Source: Candidatus Niyogiibacteriota bacterium
Lineage (GTDB): Bacteria; Patescibacteriota; Minisyncoccia; 1-14-0-10-42-19
DNA: 22,254 nucleotides
NCBI GenBank assembly: GCA_016204155.1
Contig: JACQLG010000036.1
Span: forward strand, 1-22,254
Direction of reading: 5' to 3'
The notes beneath the pieces were generated by a model. It made no database searches and was not told the DNA's origin. It was given only the letters and a program-made list of their open reading frames with translations. This document shows, one piece after another, positions 1-6,638 of this stretch. The first letter of the stretch is position 1. Each line of letters opens with the position of its first letter. The translations under genes were made by a program, and so were the position numbers.

Positions 1-1
1 C

Positions 2-1129
2 ATGCCGACAGAGAAAGCGCATGGGCGCGCGGCGATAAAGCTTTGTGAGGCGTTTGCAAAGCAGGGGATTGAAGTGGAATTAATTATTCCACGGCTTTTG
101 TTCCGCAAACAAGAAGATATTTTTTCGTATTATGATCTACAAGAAAAATTTACAATAACATATCTTCCCGCGCTCGATCTTTCGTTTCTGCATTTTTTTG
201 AACGTATCACATATCCTGCCCGTTTTATTTCTTTCTCAAAATGCGCGGCATTGTATTGCTGGAAAAAATACAGAAAGGAAAACAATGTTGTCTATTTTTC
301 GCACGATACGATTCCGTTGTATTTTTTGAGTTTTATTTCAAAGAACATTTTTTATGACATACATGATTTCCCCTCCCCGTCTTTTTTTGCGAGACGCGTT
401 ATGCAAAAAGCGCACGGATTTTCAGTACAGACAAAGGCAAAAATTCCTTTGCTCAAAAAAGAGTTTGATATCCCCGCACAAAAGATCGTCTATTGGCCCA
501 ACGGGACTGATGTAGGGCAATTTGCAATTACGTTTTCGAAAGCAGAAGCGCGCAAGAAGCTGAAACTTCCGCAAGACCAAAAAATCGCGATGTATGCAGG
601 CCAGCTTTTTTCGTGGAAGGGAGTTGAAACATTTATACGCGCTTCGCACTATCTTCGGCATATTGCATTTTACGTGATAGGAGGCAGTACGAAAGACCGC
701 GCGCGCCTTTTAAAAGACGTTGCAGACGCGCGGAATAAGAATGTGTATTTTATTGACCAGCAGCCGCATGAAGAAATGCCCAGGTGGCTTAAGGCTGCGG
801 ATGTAGCAGTATTGCCGAATACTGGTAAAGAGGACATTGCGCGCCTGTACACCTCGCCCATGAAATTATTTGAATATATGGCTTCCGGCGTACCCATTGT
901 TGCTTCCCGCCTTCCTTCAATCGAGGAAATTATTGACGAGGAAACCGCGTTTTTTGCAGAGCCGGATGATCCGAAAAGTTTTGCCGACGCGATACAAGAA
1001 GTTTTTAGTCATCCCGAAATATCGAAGCAAAAAGGGGAAGAAGCCCAAAAAAAAGCATCTCAATACACATGGGATGCCCGCGCCAAGGAGATCATTTTAC
1101 ACATGGCGCGAGTTATGAGTTATAAGTAA
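2..1129 (+). CDS. Glycosyltransferase family 4 (GT-B), 5'-truncated by the window edge
   Basis: Transfers a sugar from an activated donor onto a glycan or lipid acceptor, at the cytoplasmic face of the membrane in most relatives. The N-terminal PTEKAHG segment is the usual early motif of this family but normally follows a first beta strand, so about 10-15 residues probably lie before the window and the ATG at 2 is not the true start. The C-terminal Rossmann half carries YAGQLFSWKGVETF (donor-binding loop) and SPMKLFEYMASGVPIVAS, the GT4 E-x7-E region. No signal peptide or membrane helix is visible. The last codons (VMSYK and stop) fall inside an AT-rich inverted repeat at 1112-1168, so the natural C-terminus may have been altered. 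Family is secure; donor and acceptor are unknown. It may be the end of an upstream glycan cluster. Confidence 0.88.
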   Translation: MPTEKAHGRAAIKLCEAFAKQGIEVELIIPRLLFRKQEDIFSYYDLQEKFTITYLPALDLSFLHFFERITYPARFISFSKCAALYCWKKYRKENNVVYFSHDTIPLYFLSFISKNIFYDIHDFPSPSFFARRVMQKAHGFSVQTKAKIPLLKKEFDIPAQKIVYWPNGTDVGQFAITFSKAEARKKLKLPQDQKIAMYAGQLFSWKGVETFIRASHYLRHIAFYVIGGSTKDRARLLKDVADARNKNVYFIDQQPHEEMPRWLKAADVAVLPNTGKEDIARLYTSPMKLFEYMASGVPIVASRLPSIEEIIDEETAFFAEPDDPKSFADAIQEVFSHPEISKQKGEEAQKKASQYTWDARAKEIILHMARVMSYK

Positions 1130-1168
1130 ATAGTTAAGAGAAAATATTCATAACTTATAACTTATAAC
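1112..1168. repeat. AT-rich imperfect inverted repeat with tandem CTTATAAC units
   Basis: The left arm (1112-1127) and right arm (1153-1168) match in 15 of 16 positions as inverted repeats, and the one mismatch can form G-U in RNA. ACTTATAAC-like units then repeat up to 1178. The left arm contains the stop codon of the glycosyltransferase (1127-1129). There is no U-tract, so it is a poor intrinsic terminator. It resembles the short-unit repeats around the four-helix-bundle gene at 11311-11757 and could be a gene-less relic of such an element, but that link is inference. Confidence 0.55.
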
Positions 1169-1180
1169 AACTTATAACAA

Positions 1181-1435
1181 TTAGTTTTTCGGGAGGAAGT
1201 TGCTGAGGTCGTTTAATAGATTAGAGAACCTATCTACGTTGTTTGAGAAAGTTGCTAAGTAGGGCTGGACTTTGATGAGTCCGAAAATGAGTACCCCAAA
1301 GATAAGTCCCCATTTCAGAAGAAAGAAAAACCTTCCCCACATGCGCGCGCGGTTCAATTTCTTCATGATCTTTAATGACTCCTGCGATATCTTAAGATTT
1401 TCCTCGAGGAGTTTTTTTAGCTCTCTGTCATCCAT
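1181..1435 (-). CDS. Small hypothetical membrane protein with N-terminal coiled coil
   Basis: An 84-residue protein of no recognised function. Residues 1-30 are highly charged with heptad-like leucine/isoleucine spacing (LKKLLEENLKISQESLKIMKK), suggesting a short amphipathic or coiled-coil helix. Residues about 35-58 form one hydrophobic membrane segment, and the rest is a polar tail with a second possible amphipathic helix. Short proteins of this layout are common in Patescibacteria genomes. It is transcribed convergently to the glycosyltransferase and divergently from the dipeptidase, from its own promoter at 1456-1484. Upstream of the ATG there is only a weak purine run (ACGGGG). Reality of the gene is supported by the promoter and the membrane helix; function is unassigned. 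Confidence 0.7.
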   Translation of the reverse strand: MDDRELKKLLEENLKISQESLKIMKKLNRARMWGRFFFLLKWGLIFGVLIFGLIKVQPYLATFSNNVDRFSNLLNDLSNFLPKN

Positions 1436-1455
1436 ACCCCGTTAGGCATGCCTCT

Positions 1456-1484
1456 ATTATAAAACCTTGCAATTTTGGCGGCAA
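1456..1484 (-). promoter_or_regulatory. Sigma-70-like promoter for the small membrane protein
   Basis: Read on the minus strand, TTGCCG (1479-1484) and a perfect TATAAT (1456-1461) are separated by 17 nt. Transcription would start near 1449, giving a leader of about 14 nt. The predicted start lies inside the 10-bp palindrome AGGCATGCCT at 1444-1453. Confidence 0.6.
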
Positions 1485-1495
1485 TATGATATGCT
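1467..1495 (+). promoter_or_regulatory. Possible sigma-70-like promoter for the dipeptidase
   Basis: TTGCAA (1467-1472), 17 nt, TATGCT (1490-1495). Each hexamer matches 4 of 6 consensus bases. It overlaps the divergent promoter of the minus-strand gene, so the two could interfere or share regulation. It would give a leader of about 38 nt that includes the Shine-Dalgarno sequence. Confidence 0.4.
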
Positions 1496-1523
1496 TACTT
1501 GAAATATAAGATTTTTTGAAAAC

Positions 1524-1530
1524 AAGGAGG
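1524..1530 (+). promoter_or_regulatory. Shine-Dalgarno AAGGAGG that fixes the dipeptidase start at 1540
   Basis: A full AAGGAGG lies 9 nt before the ATG at 1540. A TTG at 1516 in the same frame would be upstream of this site, so 1540 is preferred. Confidence 0.85.
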
Positions 1531-1539
1531 TATACGTTT

Positions 1540-3045
1540 ATGGCTCCACAAATTGATGGCGGTTGTGGGTATCATATTTTTCCCACTTTCGTTTCAGAAC
1601 TTGAACCGAAAGAGATTTGGAAGCATTTTGACAGCATTCTTAACATTCCCCGCGGTTCAGGGGAAGAAGATGCGATTCGCGAATATGTTCTTTGGGTGGC
1701 AAAGAATACTGCTACGAGGATGCGTGATCTTACAATCGATGATGTCGGGAACGTCATCATCCGAAAAAGCGCGACGCTAGGATACGAAGATCGGACAATG
1801 GTGACACTGCAATCTCATAAGGATATGGTAAATACCATTGCCGACGAGGAAAGTTTACCAAAAGGATTTGAGCCGTTTCCTATCCGACCGATTATGGAAG
1901 ATGGGTGGCTTGTTTCAAAGTACAGGACTCTTGGTGCGGATAACGGGGTGGGAGTTTGCATCATGCTTGCGATTATGGAAAGTGAAAGTGTTGTCCATGG
2001 ACCGTTGGAGTTTCTTTTTACGGTTGATGAAGAAACAGGCCTTACGGGCGCACGAAAATTGCAGTCCGGATTTTTAAAAGGAAAATATCTTTTGAATCTT
2101 GATTCAGAGGAAGAGGGAGTAATTACTATAGGATGCGCCGGCGGCGCAAGAGCAGAATTGCGTCTTCCAATAGAAAGAGCAGTATTACCGTCATCGCCGT
2201 ATTATAAAATTTTTACTCTAAAAATAAGCGATTGCAAGGGGGGTCATTCTGGTCTTGATATACATCTCGGACGCGCAAATGCGATTAAAGTTCTGGCACA
2301 AATTCTTCGCGAGTTTCATTACGACCAATTGCGTCTTATCCATTTTGAAGGCGGGAGCAGATTGAATGTTATTCCTCAAAGCGCTTCTGCCACTATTGCT
2401 GTTCCTCGTATGGAACTGCAAGAATTTATCGATGTTTTTATGATTGTTAAGGGTCAATATAAGAAAGTTGATCCTGATATGAAATTAACAATACAAGAGA
2501 CGCATGACATGGACGTTTTAGACGTTCTAACGGAATCATCTTATACAAAGACATTATCTCTATTGGGTGTAATTCCTCATGGCGTACTTGCAATGAGCAA
2601 AGATGTAAAAGACCTTGTGGAGACAAGTAATAATCTTGCAACAGTACGTATGAATGAAGGCGAGATGAAAATTGAAGTCATGTATCGAAGTCTTAAGGAG
2701 TCCGCTCTTGTTGCGACACAAGATAAGATCAATTCTTTAGCATCCATTTGGAAGGCCGATGTAACAACAGAAAAAGGATATGGTTGCTGGCAGCCGGATC
2801 CGAATTCCTACCTTTTGAGCGTTGCAAAAGAGACATATAAAAATATGTTTGCAAAAGACCCGGAGATTATGGCGATACACGCGGGCTTCGAGTCCGGTGT
2901 TATCAAGGCAACATATCCGTCTATGGAGACAATTTCCATTGGGCCTTCGATGCAAAACGTTCACATTCCGGGCGAAAGAGTCCATATAGCTTCAGTCGCA
3001 AAGTTTTATTCGTATCTTTGCGAACTTCTTAAGAATATACAGTAA
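1540..3045 (+). CDS. pepD: Cytosol non-specific dipeptidase / Xaa-His dipeptidase (peptidase M20C, PepD-like)
   Basis: Zinc aminoacyl-histidine dipeptidase that hydrolyses dipeptides in the cytoplasm, recycling amino acids. The 501-residue product is close to the usual length of about 485. Metal and catalytic motifs are in the expected order: HKD with H93 and D95, GADNG with bridging D134, DEE with E164/E165, D188 in LDSEEEG, then GCAGG. The lid (dimerisation) domain starts near GGHSG (H236). C-terminal motifs are AIHAGFESG (H447, E451) and IGPSMQNVHIPGERVHI. The M20C pattern is complete, so the enzyme is predicted active. The ATG at 1540 is chosen for its AAGGAGG. It is monocistronic: own promoter region, own terminator at 3099-3136. 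Function in this organism is inferred from the family. Confidence 0.93.
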   Translation: MAPQIDGGCGYHIFPTFVSELEPKEIWKHFDSILNIPRGSGEEDAIREYVLWVAKNTATRMRDLTIDDVGNVIIRKSATLGYEDRTMVTLQSHKDMVNTIADEESLPKGFEPFPIRPIMEDGWLVSKYRTLGADNGVGVCIMLAIMESESVVHGPLEFLFTVDEETGLTGARKLQSGFLKGKYLLNLDSEEEGVITIGCAGGARAELRLPIERAVLPSSPYYKIFTLKISDCKGGHSGLDIHLGRANAIKVLAQILREFHYDQLRLIHFEGGSRLNVIPQSASATIAVPRMELQEFIDVFMIVKGQYKKVDPDMKLTIQETHDMDVLDVLTESSYTKTLSLLGVIPHGVLAMSKDVKDLVETSNNLATVRMNEGEMKIEVMYRSLKESALVATQDKINSLASIWKADVTTEKGYGCWQPDPNSYLLSVAKETYKNMFAKDPEIMAIHAGFESGVIKATYPSMETISIGPSMQNVHIPGERVHIASVAKFYSYLCELLKNIQ

Positions 3046-3084
3046 ATCCTAGATCAAATCCTAGATCATGCCTTGCATGATCGG
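3045..3084 (+). repeat. Tandem 12-mer plus CCTAGATCAT hairpin element
   Basis: AATCCTAGATCA occurs twice back to back (3045-3056, 3057-3068). The second copy runs into a perfect 8-bp hairpin, GATCATGC / GCATGATC with a 3-nt loop (3064-3082), flanked by CC...TA on the left and GG on the right. The same framework with different inner stem bases is found at 19653-19678. No U-tract follows, so this is not itself a terminator. Confidence 0.6.
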
Positions 3085-3098
3085 ATAAATAAAAATCA

Positions 3099-3136
3099 AC
3101 CCATCTGCGGGAAACTGCTGATGGGTGTTTTATTTT
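3099..3136 (+). terminator. Rho-independent terminator after the dipeptidase
   Basis: ACCCATC (3099-3105) pairs with GATGGGT (3120-3126), with partial pairing inside the loop, followed by a T-rich run at 3128-3136. It closes the dipeptidase transcript about 40 nt before the next promoter. Confidence 0.8.
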
Positions 3137-3175
3137 CATACAAAAATTCGGGGGAAATTGTGCGCTTTCATTGTT

Positions 3176-3204
3176 TTGACTTTCCTGCGTTTTTTCCGTA
3201 TCAT
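3176..3204 (+). promoter_or_regulatory. Strong sigma-70-like promoter of the glycan operon
   Basis: TTGACT (3176-3181), exactly 17 nt, TATCAT (3199-3204). The start codon of the SDR gene at 3215 is only 10 nt beyond the -10 box, so the message should have a 5' leader of 0-5 nt. It is the only clear promoter seen before the tightly packed genes running to 19529. Confidence 0.75.
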
Positions 3205-3214
3205 AGCCGTATCT

Positions 3215-4045
3215 ATGGGTGATAAGGAATATATTTATTCGCTCTTTCATCTCGAAAATAAGGTAGTTATTTTGACGGGCGGGCTTGGGAAAATCGGCCA
3301 GCATTACGCAGAAGCACTGGTGAGAGCAGGCGGCAGAGTAGCCATTTTTGACATTACAGATGAACCGAATGAAAAATTAAAAAAATTGGCAGGCGATTTT
3401 CCGCTTTTGTTTATGAAGGCGGATATTACGGATGAAGCGCAAGTCAAAAGGGCGATCAATGCAGTGGAACAAAAATGGGAAACTCCGACTATTTTGGTGA
3501 ATAATGCGGGATGGAAACCCGCGCCCCACCGCGCGCATGAATCAAGCGTTCCCTTTGAAGACTATCCCGTGGCTGTATGGGATGAAGTATTTAAGATTAA
3601 TACCACTGGCGCTGTGATTTGCGCGAAGACAATTGGCAAGCGCATGATTGAGGAGAAAAAGAAGGGTGTTATAATCAATATCGCATCGCATTACGCGCTT
3701 GTATCTCCTGACCAGCGCGTCTATGAATATAAAAGGAAAGAGGGCAAGCAATTCGTAAAAGATGCTTCATACAGCGCATCAAAAGCGGCGCTCCTGGCGC
3801 TGACAAAGAATCTTGCCGTTGAATGGGCGCCATACGGCATTCGTGTCGTAGCGCTTTCTCCCGGCGGCGTTATCGGACCGGCAAGCCATCCTGATTTTAT
3901 AAAAGAATATAATTGGCGTACACCTTTGGGGCGGATGGCCGAAGCAGATGAATATAACGGCGCATTGTTGTTTCTTGCATCAGACGCCTCGCGCTACATG
4001 ACCGGTACGAATCTCATCATTGACGGCGGATGGACTGCTCTTTAG
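3215..4045 (+). CDS. Short-chain dehydrogenase/reductase (classical SDR)
   Basis: NAD(P)-dependent oxidoreductase of 276 residues; the likely substrate is a sugar or hydroxy/keto intermediate. The Rossmann nucleotide motif is TGGLGKIG at 21-28, NNAG at 96-99, and the catalytic set is S158, Y186 and K190 (YSASK). The C-terminal SPGGVIGP and the final GTNLIIDGG are typical. One deviation: the second glycine of TGxxxGxG is a lysine (K26); related surface-glycan SDRs of the PtmA type also vary here. The frame stays open upstream to 3125, but that region holds the promoter, so the ATG at 3215 is used. No Shine-Dalgarno is seen, as expected for a leaderless message. It heads the operon and is followed after 2 nt by the APH-fold gene. 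Substrate unknown. Confidence 0.88.
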   Translation: MGDKEYIYSLFHLENKVVILTGGLGKIGQHYAEALVRAGGRVAIFDITDEPNEKLKKLAGDFPLLFMKADITDEAQVKRAINAVEQKWETPTILVNNAGWKPAPHRAHESSVPFEDYPVAVWDEVFKINTTGAVICAKTIGKRMIEEKKKGVIINIASHYALVSPDQRVYEYKRKEGKQFVKDASYSASKAALLALTKNLAVEWAPYGIRVVALSPGGVIGPASHPDFIKEYNWRTPLGRMAEADEYNGALLFLASDASRYMTGTNLIIDGGWTAL

Positions 4046-4047
4046 AT

Positions 4048-5139
4048 ATGTTTGAACCGAATAATCACAGTGCATATAAAATCGGATGGAAGGATATTCC
4101 CGAAGACATAAAAAAACAGGTGAAAGGGATAGTGGAGGAGCGCTATCCTTTTACGGTAGTTGATAATGAAGTGCGCCAAGTTGATGAATGGGAACGGATG
4201 AGCAATAATTTCCGGGTGAAGGTTTCGGGAGACGGCAATGAATCAGAAGTCATACTTCGTAAGCACATCGCGCTTCATGACGAGAAGAGTATTGAGCTTC
4301 AGACGCGCATCCTTTCTTTTCTTGCGGAAGAAAGTTTTCCGGTGCCGCATGTAATTCCCGCAGAGGGAAAGAAAGATTTTATTTTTTTGGGCAGTAATTA
4401 TTACCAGATGTTTAAGTTTATCTCGGGTGATCATTATCGGGGTTCGCATAAAGAACTGGAAGAAGTAGCACGATACATTGCCCGTTTGCATAAAAAATTT
4501 TCGCATATCCCGTTTTTTGATGATGTCGCGCAGAAGCCAAAATACCTTACCGGATGGACCGCTCAAGGATGGAATACAATTTTTGATATCGTATCGGATA
4601 AAAAAACTTATTTTGATGCGACCATTATGAACTATAAGAATTTAATTTTAGATTCGATGCGTGCGATAGGAAGCGTATTCGCGAAAGATATACACGTGCC
4701 TGTGCAGGTCGTGCGAAACAGTCTTCACCCGCATGATACGCTTTTTGAGAATGAAACGTTGAAAGCAATTCTCGATTTTGAAGAAGTTAATGTCGGAGAG
4801 CGCGTGCGGGATGTAGCAAATGCTTGCCATCGTTTTGTGCGCCAATTTGCGGTGCACCACGCGATTGAACACAATGAGCCGTGGCAGAAGACTCTTCCCG
4901 AAGGCATTCGTATTTTTATGGACGCCTATATAAAAGAAAACTCCCTTGACCCGGAAGAGATGCGTTTTTTCCCTCTTTTTATTAAAGACGAACTGTTGCG
5001 GAAGTTGTTTAGAGATATTTCAAGGTATTGCCACGAAGGAAAAAGTGAAAAGTTGGAAGGGGGAGAGCTTGAAAAAAAACTTGGGTTGCTGGAAGAATCT
5101 CTAGAGATTGAAAAAGCATTCAAACTGCTCTTTGCATGA
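4048..5139 (+). CDS. APH-fold phosphotransferase-like protein with degraded catalytic loop
   Basis: A 363-residue protein resembling aminoglycoside phosphotransferase/choline-kinase-like small-molecule kinases. The N-lobe shows VILRKHI with K72 in the position of the ATP-binding lysine and a following helix with E83. A hinge-like segment follows (YQMFKFISGDHY). The catalytic loop is RNSLHPHDTLF at 223-233, where the family has H-G-D-x-H-x-x-N: the aspartate base is S225 and the metal-binding asparagine is D230. The later metal aspartate is kept (D243 in ILDFEEV), as is the RVRDVANA helix. It may therefore be inactive, regulatory or mechanistically altered. The ATG at 4048 (2 nt after the SDR stop) is preferred over one at 4030 inside the SDR. 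Fold is fairly secure; activity is doubtful. Confidence 0.75.
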   Translation: MFEPNNHSAYKIGWKDIPEDIKKQVKGIVEERYPFTVVDNEVRQVDEWERMSNNFRVKVSGDGNESEVILRKHIALHDEKSIELQTRILSFLAEESFPVPHVIPAEGKKDFIFLGSNYYQMFKFISGDHYRGSHKELEEVARYIARLHKKFSHIPFFDDVAQKPKYLTGWTAQGWNTIFDIVSDKKTYFDATIMNYKNLILDSMRAIGSVFAKDIHVPVQVVRNSLHPHDTLFENETLKAILDFEEVNVGERVRDVANACHRFVRQFAVHHAIEHNEPWQKTLPEGIRIFMDAYIKENSLDPEEMRFFPLFIKDELLRKLFRDISRYCHEGKSEKLEGGELEKKLGLLEESLEIEKAFKLLFA

Positions 5140-5165
5140 ACATGTGAAGTTATTACAATACAAGT

Positions 5166-6635
5166 ATGACGGGCGAAACAAAGAAAATAAATCATTGGAT
5201 TGACGGTTCATTGCATGAGCCCGTTTCCGGTTCGTTCATTGAACGCAGAAGTCCTGCTACGGGCGAGGTTGTATGTCGGGTTGCAGAAGGCTCAGACAAA
5301 GATATTGAAAAAGCGGTGGAAGCGGCAGGAAAAGGGTTTTCCATATGGAAGAAAACTCCGCTGATTGAACGCGCAAAAATAATCAAGAAAGCAGGAGAAT
5401 TATTTGAGCAACAGAAAGAAACAATAGGTATGATTATTGGTCCGGAGGCAGGGCTTGCGCCGAAAGCTTCTGCGAGCGCCGTCATGAGCGTATCGGGGCA
5501 CGCATTTTTTTGGGCGGGTGAGGGATATCGGTTTTTCGGGAAGACCTTGCGCAGCAAAACCCAGCATCGTCTTGTGTATATGATGCGCGAACCTATAGGA
5601 ATTGCGCTTATTATTTCTCCCTTTAATACGCCGTTTGGTCCGCGCGCTATTTTCCCTGCGCTCTTGTCTGGGAATGCGGTTATTATGAAAGCGCCTTCCG
5701 ATGTGCCGAGCGCAGGAATTGAATTTGCGCGCATTTTGAAAGAAGCGGGATTGCCCGACGGCGTATTTTCAGTCATTCAGGGCAAGGGGAGTACTGCGGG
5801 CGCGCTTCTGATTGATCATGCAAAAATTGATTTGGTCAGTTTTACGGGGTCGGTTCCGGTTGGAAAAGAAATTGAAGAAAAATTATCAAAGCGCGATGAA
5901 AAATTTGTAAGGCGGTCGCTTGAGCTTGGAGGGAAAAACGCCCTTGTCATATGCGATGATGCCGATATGGACGCGGCTGTCAAAAGCGCTTTGTCTTCCG
6001 CTTTTAGCAATGCAGGACAGCGATGCGCCGCCGCGTCCCGCATCATAGTATTTGATTCAATCTATGAAGAGTTTAGGGGGCGGTTTGTAAAAGAGACGCG
6101 CTCGCTTTCCGTCGGCATGAATGATGATGATTTTCTCGGCCCTGTTATTAGCGATAAACAACTGGACAGTATTATAGATGGAGTAAAAGGCGCGGTATCG
6201 CGTGGCGCGGTGTTGCTTGCGGGAGGAGGTCGTCTTTCTGGCGGCGCCTATGGAAACGGATATTTTGTATCTCCCACAATTCTTGAAGGGGTGGGGCCTG
6301 ACGACGAAATTTCGCGCAAGGAATTATTCGGGCCAGTAGCGGTGCTGTATCGCGTTTCCGGTTTTAGCGAAGCGTTGCATCTCACGAATGATTCATCCTA
6401 CGGTCTCACTGCTGCTATTTTTACAAATAGTCTTCATCGGGCAGAGTCATTTGCAGAAGAAGCCGAAGTGGGAACAGTGCATGTAAACGGAAATACATAT
6501 GGCAGCGAATCGCATATGCCGTTTGGCGGGCGAAAACTTTCGGGAAATTATTCGCGCGAAGGCGGAACAGAGGCGCTTGATTTTTATACGCAATGGAAAT
6601 TAGTGACCGTTACCCACAATCCTGCGAGAGCCTAA
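5166..6635 (+). CDS. NAD(P)-dependent aldehyde dehydrogenase (ALDH superfamily)
   Basis: Oxidises an aldehyde to a carboxylic acid using NAD(P)+. The 489-residue length is standard. Visible residues: oxyanion N154 in SPFNTPFGP, K175 in VIMKAPSD, FTGSVPVG at 226-233 (cofactor loop), general base E253 in LELGGKN, nucleophile C287 in NAGQRCAAAS, and ELFGPVAVL near the C-terminus. All catalytic positions are intact. The C-terminal HMPFGGRKLSG segment is the usual oligomerisation/cofactor region. It lies 26 nt after the APH-like gene and 3 nt before transketolase, with no Shine-Dalgarno. Its place in a glycan operon suggests a sugar-derived or semialdehyde substrate rather than housekeeping use, but specificity cannot be read from sequence. 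Confidence 0.92.
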   Translation: MTGETKKINHWIDGSLHEPVSGSFIERRSPATGEVVCRVAEGSDKDIEKAVEAAGKGFSIWKKTPLIERAKIIKKAGELFEQQKETIGMIIGPEAGLAPKASASAVMSVSGHAFFWAGEGYRFFGKTLRSKTQHRLVYMMREPIGIALIISPFNTPFGPRAIFPALLSGNAVIMKAPSDVPSAGIEFARILKEAGLPDGVFSVIQGKGSTAGALLIDHAKIDLVSFTGSVPVGKEIEEKLSKRDEKFVRRSLELGGKNALVICDDADMDAAVKSALSSAFSNAGQRCAAASRIIVFDSIYEEFRGRFVKETRSLSVGMNDDDFLGPVISDKQLDSIIDGVKGAVSRGAVLLAGGGRLSGGAYGNGYFVSPTILEGVGPDDEISRKELFGPVAVLYRVSGFSEALHLTNDSSYGLTAAIFTNSLHRAESFAEEAEVGTVHVNGNTYGSESHMPFGGRKLSGNYSREGGTEALDFYTQWKLVTVTHNPARA

Positions 6636-6638
6636 TAT

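Noticed and set aside
3125..3214. N-terminal extension of the SDR to an ATG at 3125, which looked like a hydrophobic signal
   Set aside because: It crosses the terminator arm and the strong promoter at 3176-3204, and the SDR fold begins normally at 3215.
5192..5776. Long minus-strand open frame (194 residues) opposite the aldehyde dehydrogenase gene
   Set aside because: It mirrors codon bias of a confident sense gene, has serine/proline-rich low-complexity composition, no recognised motif and no start signals.
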